This document shows, one piece after another, positions 6,743 to 14,685 of a stretch of 64,000 nt of DNA. The position numbers and the translations under genes are program-made. Position 1 is the first letter of the stretch; every line of letters begins with the position of its first letter. The DNA is from Chloroflexota bacterium (GTDB lineage: Bacteria; Chloroflexota; Anaerolineae; Anaerolineales; Anaerolineaceae), in assembly GCA_004347695.1 (NCBI GenBank), contig SLTK01000009.1:28459-92458 (forward strand). The letters run 5' to 3'. The notes under the pieces were generated by a model. It was not told the DNA's origin, did not search any database, and saw only the letters and a program-made list of their open reading frames with translations.

Positions 6743-9700
6743 ATGGAAATTTCTATTCCGATCACCCGTACGAAATTGATCATCCCGCGGCGCCGGGGGG
6801 AGATTATAAGTCGGCCGCGGTTGTTGGCTGTTCTGGAAGAAGCGATCGATAAGCGCCTGGTCATCGTGGCGGCTCCGGCGGGTTATGGTAAAACCTCTTT
6901 GCTGGTCGATTTTGTCCATCAGACATTGCAGCCGGTTTGCTGGCTGTCGCTCGACGACCTGGATCGCGATCCACAACGCTTTATCGCACATTTTATTGCT
7001 GCCGTGCAAACCACCTTTCCCGATTTTGGGAAAAATTGCATGCCCGCTCTGCAGGGGATGTCACAGGCACGGCTAAATCTGGATGCGCTGGTTTCTCTGG
7101 TCATCAATGACATTTTCGAGACAGTCACCGAGCATTTTTTATTCGTAGTGGATGATTATCACCTGGTTGAAGAAAATCAGGATATCAATTATTTCATCAA
7201 CCGCTTCATTATGGCTGTGGATGAAAATTGTCACCTGGTCATCTCATCCCGCCGGCTGCTGCCACTGGCCGATATGCCACTGTTGGTCGCACGGTCGGCG
7301 GTCGGCGGCCTCGGTTTTGAGGACCTGGCTTTCAGCGTAAGCGAAATTCAAAACTTGTATTTACAGAACCACCGCGTGGTACTCAGCGAGCCAGATGCCA
7401 GCGAGTTGGCGCATACGACCGAAGGTTGGATCACTGGACTGGTGCTTTCAACGGATATCGAAAATGGGAGAGTAACGACCCGACTGCAAGGGCGGGGGGT
7501 GACCGGGGTAGGGCTGTACGAATACCTGGCGCAGCAGGTGCTCGAGCATCAGCGTGACGAAGTCAAGCAATTTCTCTTTCGCACCTCACTGCTGGAGGAA
7601 TTTGACGCGGAACGCTGCGCCGAAGTGATTGGCAAAGGGCTGGGCATCGAAGCCAACTGGTCTGCTCTGATGGACGATGTGCAACGAAACAACCTGTTTA
7701 CGCTGCCAATTATTGAAGATCATCTCTGGCTACGCTACCACCACCTGTTTCGCGATTTTTTGCAAAACCTGATGGCGCGTTTGTATCCTGAGGAAACGCG
7801 CAAAATCTACTTCCAGTTAGTAGATTATCACCAGCAAAGGCGAGATTGGGAACGTGCTTACCGCGTCTGCGTACAGCTCGGTGACGAAGAAATGACCGCG
7901 GCTATGATCGAGAACGCCGGGCAGTCGATGATTTCTCAGGGGCGGTTGGTTACCCTGAAAGAATGGATCGAAAAATTACCTTCCCATTTGGTTAACCGTT
8001 CCCCGGGTTTGCTTTCGATTCAAGGAGCGGCAATGATGATGCTTGGCGACCCGAAAGCCGGCATTCAGTTGACCAGCCAGGCACTCGTCCTGCTCGGGGA
8101 TGTAGCCGATCTTGAGGTCCAGTTAAATACATTGGTTCGTCGGTCTGTAGCCTACAGAATGGCTGGAAATTACCAACCCTCTATTGACGATTCTAATCGT
8201 GCTATCGAACTGGCAAAACCTCACAAAGAATATTTAACAATCTTAGCCAGCGCTTTTCATTCCAAAGGAGCAACCTTCCTTCAATCTGGAAAACTTACAG
8301 ATGCCAGAGATTGGTTGCAAAAGGCCCGGGAAATTTTCATCGAGATGGATTATCTGGAGGGGGCTTCAAAAGCTGGGCTTGAGCTTGGTATGGTCATGCG
8401 CTATTTGGGGCAGTTTGCAGTCGCTGAAGCTACTTATCGTGAAGTACTGACTTATTACCAAACAACAGGTAATGTAGTTTGGCAGGCGAATCTGCTTAAC
8501 AATTTGGGTGTGCTGCATCATTTGATTGGCGATTACGAGCACGCATTGGTTGAGCTAGAAAATTCAATCCAATACGCACGCCTTGGAGGATATCAGCGAT
8601 TAGAAGCATTTGCTTTGACCAGCCTTGGCGATTTGTTCCGTGACTTAAAATCAACAAATGAAGCCGAAGATGCCTACAAAAAAGCAGCTGAAATTGATTC
8701 TCAAATTGAAGATCAACCATTGCATTTTTATTTAGTATATTCCGATGCTCAACTGGCATTAGCTGGTGGGTCGCCAAAAAAGGCCCGGTTAATCCTTGAC
8801 GAGGCAACTGATTTTGCGATTAAATCCGGATCTGATTATGAAAAATACCTCTGCAATCTTCTAAGCGGCAGAATCAGCCTGGCAAATGAGCAAAAAAATA
8901 CATCGATTAAGGAATTAGCAGAAGCGCTTGATTTTTTTATAGCTGAAGGGCATATTGTGGAGTCGAACCGCTGCAGATTGTTGCTCGCGGCAGCATGCGC
9001 AGTTGCAGGGGAGTATGACTTGACGCGTAATGCCCTAAGTCACCTGTTGGATGTGAATCGCAGCCCGGAATTTAATCATTTAATAATGTCCGAAGGACAA
9101 ACTATAGCGAGTGTGGTCAAGAAAGTAAGTGGCCTTCCGGCTGACATCTATCAGCAATTTATTGAACTTCATTCGCTTGCCATCCAACTAGATCAAAAAT
9201 TACCCGCGATTCGGAAAAGGCTTCGCCGGCGGTCGCAAATTGTGCATCTTTCCCCGCCTGAACTTGCCTTCTTTACTTTTGGAAAAGTCCAGGTAAAAAT
9301 TGGTGATCATGTGATTACCGGGGCTGAATGGATGACGCAAAATGCCCGGGATTTACTGATTCTATTGCTGCTTCATCCGGAGGGAATGACAAAGGAAGAA
9401 ATCGGCGAAATTTTCTGGTCGGACTCGACGCCGGCAGAATTAAAACTGCGCTTCAAGAACACGATTTACCGGTTGCGCCACGCTGCGGGCAAGGATGTGG
9501 TGCTTTTCGAGAACGAAATTTATACTTTCAACCACGGGATGGATTACGAAGCTGATTTCGAGAATTTTACAAATTACCTCAACCAGGCGCGCCGGGCCGG
9601 GGACGAGGAAAAGCAAATTAGTTTGCTCAAAGAGGCAGTCAAAGTTTATAAAGGCTACTTTGCTCCGGATATTTCGGAGCACTGGGCGATAGCCGAACGC

Positions 9701-10000
9701 GAACGCTTCCACCAGCAGGCAATGGAAGCGATGGTTCAATTGGCTGAATTACAGTTGAAACGTGGCGAACTGGATGAAACGATGATCACTGCTCAAACTC
9801 TGCTGGATTTCGACCCGACCCACGAAACCATGGTTTGCCTGGCGATGCGCGCGCTGGCGGCTGCAGGGAATATTGTGGCGGTTATGCAGCAATATGATCA
9901 GTTCAAGAAAATTCTTCGCAAGGAAATGAACGCCCGGCCATCACCACAGACCCATGCATTATATGAAAACTTAACCCGCGAGCGAAGAGCAATCCGCTGA
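6743..10000 (+). CDS. Large STAND ATPase transcriptional regulator (MalT-like, C-terminal BTAD)
   Basis: A 1085-residue signal-transduction regulator. The N terminus is a MalT-type STAND NTPase: TKLIIPRRRGEIISRPRLL, Walker A APAGYGKT at 44-51 and Walker B FLFVVDDYH near 132-140. A winged-helix/arm region follows, then about 300 residues of TPR-like helical repeats (roughly 400-720). Instead of the LuxR HTH of MalT, the C terminus (from about 840) has an OmpR/SARP-type winged helix (FFTFGKVQVKIGD, DLLILLLLHPEGMTKEEIGEIFW) followed by a bacterial transcriptional activator (BTAD) domain to the end. It should bind DNA on sensing an unknown ligand or partner. It lies immediately upstream of the small-peptide/DUF5317/HD-GYP cluster on the same strand, a plausible target. 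Confidence 0.9.
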   Translation: MEISIPITRTKLIIPRRRGEIISRPRLLAVLEEAIDKRLVIVAAPAGYGKTSLLVDFVHQTLQPVCWLSLDDLDRDPQRFIAHFIAAVQTTFPDFGKNCMPALQGMSQARLNLDALVSLVINDIFETVTEHFLFVVDDYHLVEENQDINYFINRFIMAVDENCHLVISSRRLLPLADMPLLVARSAVGGLGFEDLAFSVSEIQNLYLQNHRVVLSEPDASELAHTTEGWITGLVLSTDIENGRVTTRLQGRGVTGVGLYEYLAQQVLEHQRDEVKQFLFRTSLLEEFDAERCAEVIGKGLGIEANWSALMDDVQRNNLFTLPIIEDHLWLRYHHLFRDFLQNLMARLYPEETRKIYFQLVDYHQQRRDWERAYRVCVQLGDEEMTAAMIENAGQSMISQGRLVTLKEWIEKLPSHLVNRSPGLLSIQGAAMMMLGDPKAGIQLTSQALVLLGDVADLEVQLNTLVRRSVAYRMAGNYQPSIDDSNRAIELAKPHKEYLTILASAFHSKGATFLQSGKLTDARDWLQKAREIFIEMDYLEGASKAGLELGMVMRYLGQFAVAEATYREVLTYYQTTGNVVWQANLLNNLGVLHHLIGDYEHALVELENSIQYARLGGYQRLEAFALTSLGDLFRDLKSTNEAEDAYKKAAEIDSQIEDQPLHFYLVYSDAQLALAGGSPKKARLILDEATDFAIKSGSDYEKYLCNLLSGRISLANEQKNTSIKELAEALDFFIAEGHIVESNRCRLLLAAACAVAGEYDLTRNALSHLLDVNRSPEFNHLIMSEGQTIASVVKKVSGLPADIYQQFIELHSLAIQLDQKLPAIRKRLRRRSQIVHLSPPELAFFTFGKVQVKIGDHVITGAEWMTQNARDLLILLLLHPEGMTKEEIGEIFWSDSTPAELKLRFKNTIYRLRHAAGKDVVLFENEIYTFNHGMDYEADFENFTNYLNQARRAGDEEKQISLLKEAVKVYKGYFAPDISEHWAIAERERFHQQAMEAMVQLAELQLKRGELDETMITAQTLLDFDPTHETMVCLAMRALAAAGNIVAVMQQYDQFKKILRKEMNARPSPQTHALYENLTRERRAIR

Positions 10001-10047
10001 AAATGCCGTAAAACCGCAATTAAATGGGTTAAAACCCCCTGCTGGTT

Positions 10048-10053
10048 TATAAT
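10048..10053 (+). promoter_or_regulatory. Candidate -10 box upstream of peptide operon
   Basis: TATAAT at 10048-10053, in the 193-nt gap between the STAND regulator and the small-peptide gene. The expected -35 position (TGGGTT) is weak, which would fit a promoter needing an activator such as the upstream BTAD regulator. That last point is inference. Confidence 0.35.
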
Positions 10054-10193
10054 AATTCCACCGTTACCAACAGAATACCAACCAATTTTAATGAATTTTC
10101 AAATAATGCTTCTATTGAAGCCACCTTTGAAGCCTACCCATAAGTACACTATTGCTATATCGCAAATACTTTTCCGGGAAGGGAAAACCAGCA

Positions 10194-10328
10194 ATGATTA
10201 AAATCTCCTCTGCCAAAACTCGCATGATCTTCTTCGTACTGACCGTTGTCCTTTTCGTCTTGGGATCTGGGGCTCCCGAGGCTGGTGGTGGCGTCATCAT
10301 GCATTCGACCTGGTTTATCGGTTTCTAA
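10194..10328 (+). CDS. Small membrane peptide (44 aa), possible signal peptide or signalling peptide
   Basis: A 44-residue open frame starting ATGATTAAAATC with a purine-rich ribosome site (GGGAAGGG) about 9 nt upstream. The sequence has a short basic N terminus (K3, K8, R10), one hydrophobic helix (MIFFVLTVVLFVLG, 11-24) and a short tail GSGAPEAGGGVIMHSTWFIGF. It ends 12 nt before DUF5317 and is clearly in the same operon. I do not recognise a family. The architecture (basic head, membrane helix, glycine-rich turn, aromatic C terminus) would suit a secreted or membrane-inserted signalling peptide, but that is speculation. Confidence 0.6.
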   Translation: MIKISSAKTRMIFFVLTVVLFVLGSGAPEAGGGVIMHSTWFIGF

Positions 10329-10340
10329 GCAAACCACTGA

Positions 10341-10961
10341 ATGATTTTACTTTTGGCCGTTCTCGCAGGCCTGCTTAGCGGGCTATTGCGGGCACAGCTG
10401 AGAAAAAGAGCATATCAATCTTTTCCATTGCGGCTTGCCTGGCTCGTCCTGGCAGCAATCGCCGCACAGTGGTTGATATTTTCTTTTCCTGCCACTCGTG
10501 CCAGTCTATCTGGTATCGTCGTCCGCTGGATTTTCGTTCTTTCACAACTTGCGCTGCTCATTTTTGCCTGGGCGAACCGAAAAACCCCCGGTTTCTGGCT
10601 GCTGGGCGCCGGATTGCTGCTCAACTTGACCGTCATTGCACTCAACGGCGGGCTGATGCCGATCACACCGGAGACCGTTCAATGGCTGCGACCGGATGCT
10701 CCAGCCGGGTCCTGGCAGATCGGCGAACGGTTAGGGTTCGGTAAGGACATTGTCCTTCCGAGAGAGGAAACTGTCCTCTGGTTTCTCTCCGACCGGTTCC
10801 GGTCATTCTCGAGGCTCTCTTACCGGGTCGCCTTTAGTCTGGGGGATGTTTTCATCGCCCTGGGTGCTTTCTGGCTTTTATGGGCTATGGGTGGGCCAGC
10901 GCGCGAACAACCCCTAAAGGAGAAAAATCATGTACCAGACCAGTTACCCACGCTCCAATAA
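10341..10961 (+). CDS. DUF5317 integral membrane protein
   Basis: A 206-residue multi-spanning membrane protein with about five to six hydrophobic helices. Typical of DUF5317 are the N-terminal LAVLAGLLSGLLR, the LLLNLTVIALNGGLMPIT segment and a following GKDIVLPREET motif. No biochemical function is established for the family, which is often found near HD-domain signalling genes in Firmicutes and Chloroflexota. It lies 12 nt after the 44-aa peptide and overlaps the next gene by 32 nt, so it is co-translated with both. It could be a peptide exporter, processor or receptor, which is inference from context. Confidence 0.8.
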   Translation: MILLLAVLAGLLSGLLRAQLRKRAYQSFPLRLAWLVLAAIAAQWLIFSFPATRASLSGIVVRWIFVLSQLALLIFAWANRKTPGFWLLGAGLLLNLTVIALNGGLMPITPETVQWLRPDAPAGSWQIGERLGFGKDIVLPREETVLWFLSDRFRSFSRLSYRVAFSLGDVFIALGAFWLLWAMGGPAREQPLKEKNHVPDQLPTLQ

Positions 10962-11220
10962 CCGCCAACAAGAAGTCACCCGCGAATACAGTCGCATTTT
11001 ATCCGCTGCGGTGGTTTCTGCTCAATTTCGCCAGATGCTGCTCTCGAACCCGGGCATGGCGCTTACGGCTGGTTTTGCCGGTGAAAAATTCCAGCTTAAC
11101 AACGAAGATCGTAACCGTTTGACAGAAATACGGGCAACCACTTTGGCTGATTTCGCTTCACAGCTCAATGTTGCCATGAAGGCCCCGGTTATGGGCTGTT
11201 CTGCAGTAGCAGCCGACTAA
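10930..11220 (+). CDS. Os1348/NHLP-clan-like small protein, possible RiPP-type precursor
   Basis: A 96-residue protein with a strong ribosome site (AAAGGAG, 6 nt spacing). The central region reads like the helical leader of Os1348/nitrile-hydratase-like leader peptides: VVSAQFRQMLLSNPGMAL (about 28-45), a GFAGEKFQLNNEDRNRL segment and TTLADFASQL. The pattern is FRxxLLxNPxxAL followed by an acidic E-x-x-x-L helix. The short C-terminal tail NVAMKAPVMGCSAVAAD contains the only cysteine and could be a core peptide. No modifying enzyme (YcaO, radical SAM, LanM) is adjacent, so it may instead be a signalling or scaffold protein. It overlaps DUF5317 and precedes HD-GYP. Confidence 0.6.
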   Translation: MYQTSYPRSNNRQQEVTREYSRILSAAVVSAQFRQMLLSNPGMALTAGFAGEKFQLNNEDRNRLTEIRATTLADFASQLNVAMKAPVMGCSAVAAD

Positions 11221-11276
11221 AGGGTTATGGCTTCAAACCTTTCATATAGCAAAGCTTATTTTAGGAATAGTTAATT

Positions 11277-12431
11277 ATGATTTCAGGTAGTTCAGGCCTC
11301 ATAGGCGAAACGCAAAAACGCCTGCCCACATTGTTCAGCTTCACCGCTGAACGACTGGCGGACCTGGGAGAAATTCCTGACCACTGGTTCAGTTATGATG
11401 GACCGGCCAGTTTACTGAACCAAATAGCGGTAAAAGCCGTCGATGTATTAAAGGTGAAGCAGTGCCAAATATTAGTTTTGGCTCCAGGAGGAATCTTCCG
11501 CTCCCAGGCATTCCATGGGTTACCAGCAGTTGTGAGCAAGCAATCACCCGCACAACGCGATAACTATCGCGCCCAGGAATTACTGCAGAAAGCGGTTTTA
11601 GAGGAAAACCCGACTTTTATTGATCAAAACATCAAGCCGCTCAATCGCGACCAGCAAGCCGTGTTACGAGTTGGCCTGCAGGAAAACATCTATCTCTTCC
11701 CGATGCGGATCGACACGGAACCGGTGGGACTATTTATGGTGTCGGTCGAGCCATCCATGCAAAAAATCGAGGATATGAACCAGGCATACTTACTCGCCAA
11801 CCAGGCGGCCAAAGTCTTGCACCGCGAAAGCCTGCCGTACTCTGATGAGGAAAGCATCGTCGAGATCGTAATGGCTCTTTCAAAAGCGCTGGAAGCTCGC
11901 GATCTTTCAACCGGTGAACACTGCCGGCATATTACCCGCCTGACCGAACGCATTGCGATTGATCTTGGTTGCTCGTTCCATGACATTCAGTCCATCCGGC
12001 GCGCTGCTTTATTGCATGACATTGGAAAAATTGGTATCCCTGACAATATTCTGCATAAACCAGGCGCATTGAATGACCATGAGTGGGTGATTATGAAACA
12101 GCATCCCGAAATTGGGGCCAGAATTCTGCGGATGATCGCTGGACTGTCGGATGTTGCCCGTCTGGTTCTGGCGCATCATGAACGGTTCGATGGCTCCGGC
12201 TACCCACTGGGCTTGAGCGGCGAGGAAATCCCGATCGGGGCCCGAATATTGACTGTTGTCGACGCCTTTGGCGCCATGATTACTGATCGTGTATACCGGC
12301 CTGCACGCACCATTCCGGAAGCAGTGGAAGAAATTCAGCGCTGCGCAGGCAAAGATTTCGACCCGAAAATTGTGAAGAGCTTTACAAAAATTATCAATAT
12401 GCCGTTGGCTGGAGCAGAACCGGTTAACTGA
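11277..12431 (+). CDS. GAF/HD-GYP domain c-di-GMP phosphodiesterase
   Basis: A 384-residue cytoplasmic protein. Residues about 30-185 form a GAF-like sensory domain. Residues about 195-375 are a complete HD-GYP domain: ARDLSTGEHCRHITRLTERIA, the metal-binding LLHDIGKIGIPD, KQHPEIG, and the signature HHERFDGSGYP. HD-GYP enzymes hydrolyse cyclic di-GMP to pGpG and GMP, so this gene links the peptide/DUF5317 cluster to second-messenger control. It sits 56 nt after the Os1348-like gene and ends just before a terminator. The ligand of the sensory domain is unknown. Confidence 0.92.
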   Translation: MISGSSGLIGETQKRLPTLFSFTAERLADLGEIPDHWFSYDGPASLLNQIAVKAVDVLKVKQCQILVLAPGGIFRSQAFHGLPAVVSKQSPAQRDNYRAQELLQKAVLEENPTFIDQNIKPLNRDQQAVLRVGLQENIYLFPMRIDTEPVGLFMVSVEPSMQKIEDMNQAYLLANQAAKVLHRESLPYSDEESIVEIVMALSKALEARDLSTGEHCRHITRLTERIAIDLGCSFHDIQSIRRAALLHDIGKIGIPDNILHKPGALNDHEWVIMKQHPEIGARILRMIAGLSDVARLVLAHHERFDGSGYPLGLSGEEIPIGARILTVVDAFGAMITDRVYRPARTIPEAVEEIQRCAGKDFDPKIVKSFTKIINMPLAGAEPVN

Positions 12432-12445
12432 TCCAACCTCCCTTG

Positions 12446-12496
12446 TTACCCCTGGCTGTGAATCGGGTCACGATTGCAGCCGGGGGTAAGTGTTTA
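12446..12496 (+). terminator. Terminator after HD-GYP gene
   Basis: TTACCCCTGGCTG (12446-12458) pairs with CAGCCGGGGGTAA (12477-12489) with one wobble, followed by GTGTTTAAATT. It lies 15 nt after the HD-GYP stop. Confidence 0.65.
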
Positions 12497-12502
12497 AATT
12501 AG

Positions 12503-12534
12503 AAAACCCACCAGGCACCGCTTCTCCTGGTGGG
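12503..12534 (-). terminator. Terminator for the minus-strand membrane gene
   Basis: CCCACCAGG (12507-12515) and CCTGGTGGG (12526-12534) form a perfect 9-bp stem. Read on the minus strand it is followed by TTTTCT. It serves the convergent gene ending at 12567. Confidence 0.65.
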
Positions 12535-12566
12535 AGATGTAATTATATCTGCGAAAATTTAGTTTA

Positions 12567-12980
12567 TTACGCAGAAGTCTCTTTTTGCGTTAAGAGGCTC
12601 AAACGTACGTCTGGTAACTCGGCGAATGCGATATAACCTGCCGAAATGACAACTGCAATGATGTTGGTGACCAGGTAAGCTACATCAGCGACCTGGGCGC
12701 CGTTGACGTTGGTAGTGGCATGCGGCATGATCATCATTAGACGGCTAATAATGTTGAACCCCTGCGAAAAAGAGACCAGATACCATGGCCACAGTTCACT
12801 TGTGCGTTGTACTGCGATTTTAAAGGCAGCATAAACTGCAAGCGCAGTCAAAAATACCGGTAGCCACCATTGCTGACTGGTTGGGTCAAAAACATTGGGT
12901 GGAAAGAGCAAAAGGGGAATAATTTGGACGAATAATAAGACCGTCACGGTAGTTGGCTGTGCAATATTCTTTCGCAGCAT
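12567..12980 (-). CDS. Small multi-spanning membrane protein, unknown function
   Basis: A 137-residue protein with about four hydrophobic segments (TVLLFVQIIPLLLF, WLPVFLTALAVYAAF, WYLVSFSQGFNIISRLMMI and YLVTNIIAVVISAGYIAF). I do not recognise a family. The start is supported by CAGGAG 8 nt upstream and by a good promoter at 13054-13082. It is divergent from the branched-chain amino-acid transporter operon, sharing its upstream region, so it may be co-regulated with it. A role as an accessory membrane factor is possible but unsupported. Confidence 0.7.
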   Translation of the reverse strand: MLRKNIAQPTTVTVLLFVQIIPLLLFPPNVFDPTSQQWWLPVFLTALAVYAAFKIAVQRTSELWPWYLVSFSQGFNIISRLMMIMPHATTNVNGAQVADVAYLVTNIIAVVISAGYIAFAELPDVRLSLLTQKETSA

Positions 12981-13053
12981 GGCTTAGGCTCCTGAAGGGT
13001 ACCTGGGTATTCGATTGCCGCCTTTTTGGAAGAGGTGGGAAATCAATCCATTT

Positions 13054-13082
13054 ATATTATAGAGTTCTATAAGGTTTGTCAA
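13054..13082 (-). promoter_or_regulatory. Promoter of the small membrane protein gene
   Basis: On the minus strand TTGACA (13077-13082) is followed after 17 bp by TAATAT (13054-13059), or after 15 bp by TATAAT (13056-13061). It reads towards the gene starting at 12980. Confidence 0.65.
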
Positions 13083-13155
13083 GAAAAAAACTGAAAATTG
13101 GTATGAAAAAGAAACTTTAATGGGCATAATTAAGTAAATTATGGTTATTTGCCAC

Positions 13156-13184
13156 TTGACATTTTGGGTGACATTTCCTATCAT
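13156..13184 (+). promoter_or_regulatory. Promoter of the liv operon
   Basis: TTGACA (13156-13161), a 17-bp spacer and TATCAT (13179-13184). Transcription would start near 13191, giving livK a leader of about 235 nt. Together with the minus-strand promoter at 13054-13082 it makes a compact divergent control region. Confidence 0.7.
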
Positions 13185-13276
13185 AGGCTATTGGTGCAGA
13201 ATGGTGTTAATGCATTCTGTACCGTCCTATTTCCCATTGCCAAATCGTTATTTTTAAACCCTACGAGCCCTTCGAT

Positions 13277-13295
13277 AAAAGGAGGTGATACAACC
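13277..13295 (+). other. Extended anti-16S-like sequence in livK leader
   Basis: AAAAGGAGGTGATACAACC differs by a single base from the complement of the bacterial 16S rRNA 3' tail over 17-18 nt. No ATG, GTG or TTG follows at usable spacing, and the real livK ribosome site (AAGGAGGAG) is 130 nt further down. It may be chance or a ribosome-standby/decoy site. Confidence 0.4.
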
Positions 13296-13426
13296 TATAT
13301 ACAATCCTTTAGTCCCAGGTATACCTGCCGAAAGACCTGAGCAATCTGACGGTGGTAACCGGATGGGGGATGCAGTCAATTAAATAGCGTGTCCAAATTT
13401 CAATTTGTGTTAAGGAGGAGAACCTA

Positions 13427-14593
13427 ATGCGATCGCTGAAAGTTTTAAGTTTGTTCGTCATTTTGTCCATGATTTTGGTGGCGTGCGGTGGAACCGGCTC
13501 GACCGGTGGTGCGAAGGAATTAAAAGTCGCAATTCTTGCCCCACTTTCCGGGCCTGTTCCTACGTTTGGTGTATCAACCCGTGACGGAGCTTTGTTAGCA
13601 ATTGAAGAGTGGAACGCCAAAGGCGGCGTCAATGGGTACACCATTGTCCCGATTGTTGAAGACAGCCAGTGCACCCCCGAGCCGGCCGTGAACGCCATGA
13701 ATAAGGTCGTCGATCAGGACGGTGTCAAATTTGTGATCGGCGAAGTCTGCTCAAAAGCCACCATTCCGATTTCCGAAATCGGCACCGAGAAGAAAGTTGT
13801 CGTCATCAGCGGTACATCGACCGCCGAAGCAGTCACTGTTGATGCCAACGGCAACACCAAGCCGTACACCTTCCGCGCATGCTTCATCGATGCGTTCCAG
13901 GGTCTGGTAGGCGCTAAATTCGCCACGGAGAAATTGGGCGCAAAGACTGCCTTCATCATGCTCGATCAGGCAAATGACTATGTGAAGGGTCTGGCGGAAG
14001 AATTCGAAAAGAATTTCACCGCAATGGGCGGCACGGTTGTTGGCAAGGAAAGCTACACTGCCAAGGATACCGATTTCTCAACCATCCTGGCCAAGATTGC
14101 CGAAGCTAAACCCGATGTTGTCTATCTCCCCGATTATTACAACATCGTCAACCTGGTCACCAAGCAGGCCAAGGAAAAAGGCATTACCTCTGCCTTCCTT
14201 GGTGGTGATGGCTGGGATTCGGCTGACCTGGACGTAGTGGCAGCGGCTGGTGGTTACTTCACCAATCACTATTCGCCCGATGATCCCCGCCCCGAAGTTG
14301 TGAACTTCCTGGCAGCTTACGGCGCGAAATACAAGAACGATGATGGCACCGCCAAGGTACCGGATGCTCTCGCTACCCTGGCATATGATGCGGCGAATAT
14401 GCTCTTCACCGCCATGACCACCGCCGGCACGGTTGAAGACGTTGACAAGGTAAAGACGGCTCTGGAAGGCATTAAGATCAATGCTGTTTCCGGCGCCATC
14501 ACCCTGGATGCCAAACACAACCCGGTAAAGGCTGCAGCCATTCTGGCAGTCACAGCCGAAGGCGTCAAGTTTGAAGCGAGCATCGCCCCGTAA
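13427..14593 (+). CDS. livK: Branched-chain amino-acid ABC transporter substrate-binding lipoprotein
   Basis: A 388-residue type I periplasmic-binding-fold protein (LivJ/LivK family), anchored outside the membrane as a lipoprotein. The signal peptide has a lipobox LVAC at about residues 18-21. The mature domain starts with LKVAILAPLSGPVPTFG, continues with GVKFVIGEVCSKATIPISE, and contains TDFSTILAKIAEAKPDVVYL, all typical of this family. It captures leucine/isoleucine/valine or related amino acids for the LivHMGF transporter. The ribosome site AAGGAGGAG is strong. A hairpin at 14618-14650 separates it from livH, fitting higher expression of the binding protein. Confidence 0.95.
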   Translation: MRSLKVLSLFVILSMILVACGGTGSTGGAKELKVAILAPLSGPVPTFGVSTRDGALLAIEEWNAKGGVNGYTIVPIVEDSQCTPEPAVNAMNKVVDQDGVKFVIGEVCSKATIPISEIGTEKKVVVISGTSTAEAVTVDANGNTKPYTFRACFIDAFQGLVGAKFATEKLGAKTAFIMLDQANDYVKGLAEEFEKNFTAMGGTVVGKESYTAKDTDFSTILAKIAEAKPDVVYLPDYYNIVNLVTKQAKEKGITSAFLGGDGWDSADLDVVAAAGGYFTNHYSPDDPRPEVVNFLAAYGAKYKNDDGTAKVPDALATLAYDAANMLFTAMTTAGTVEDVDKVKTALEGIKINAVSGAITLDAKHNPVKAAAILAVTAEGVKFEASIAP

Positions 14594-14617
14594 TCGATGC
14601 TGGTTTTAAAGTGAATA

Positions 14618-14650
14618 ATTGGGGGGCAGCGCTATAGCTGCCCTCCAATT
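14618..14650 (+). terminator. Intercistronic attenuator hairpin livK-livH
   Basis: AATTGGGGGGCAGC and GCTGCCCTCCAATT form an imperfect but strong stem with a short GCTATA-containing loop. No long T-run follows. Such hairpins between a binding-protein gene and its permease genes commonly stabilise upstream mRNA or cause partial termination. Confidence 0.6.
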
Positions 14651-14685
14651 CCTGTATTTTCCGAAAACTTGGAGGTGTTCCCCCA

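Noticed and set aside
13285..13383. 32-codon GTG frame in the livK leader
   Set aside because: The only possible start overlaps the Shine-Dalgarno-like sequence itself, so it cannot be initiated from it.
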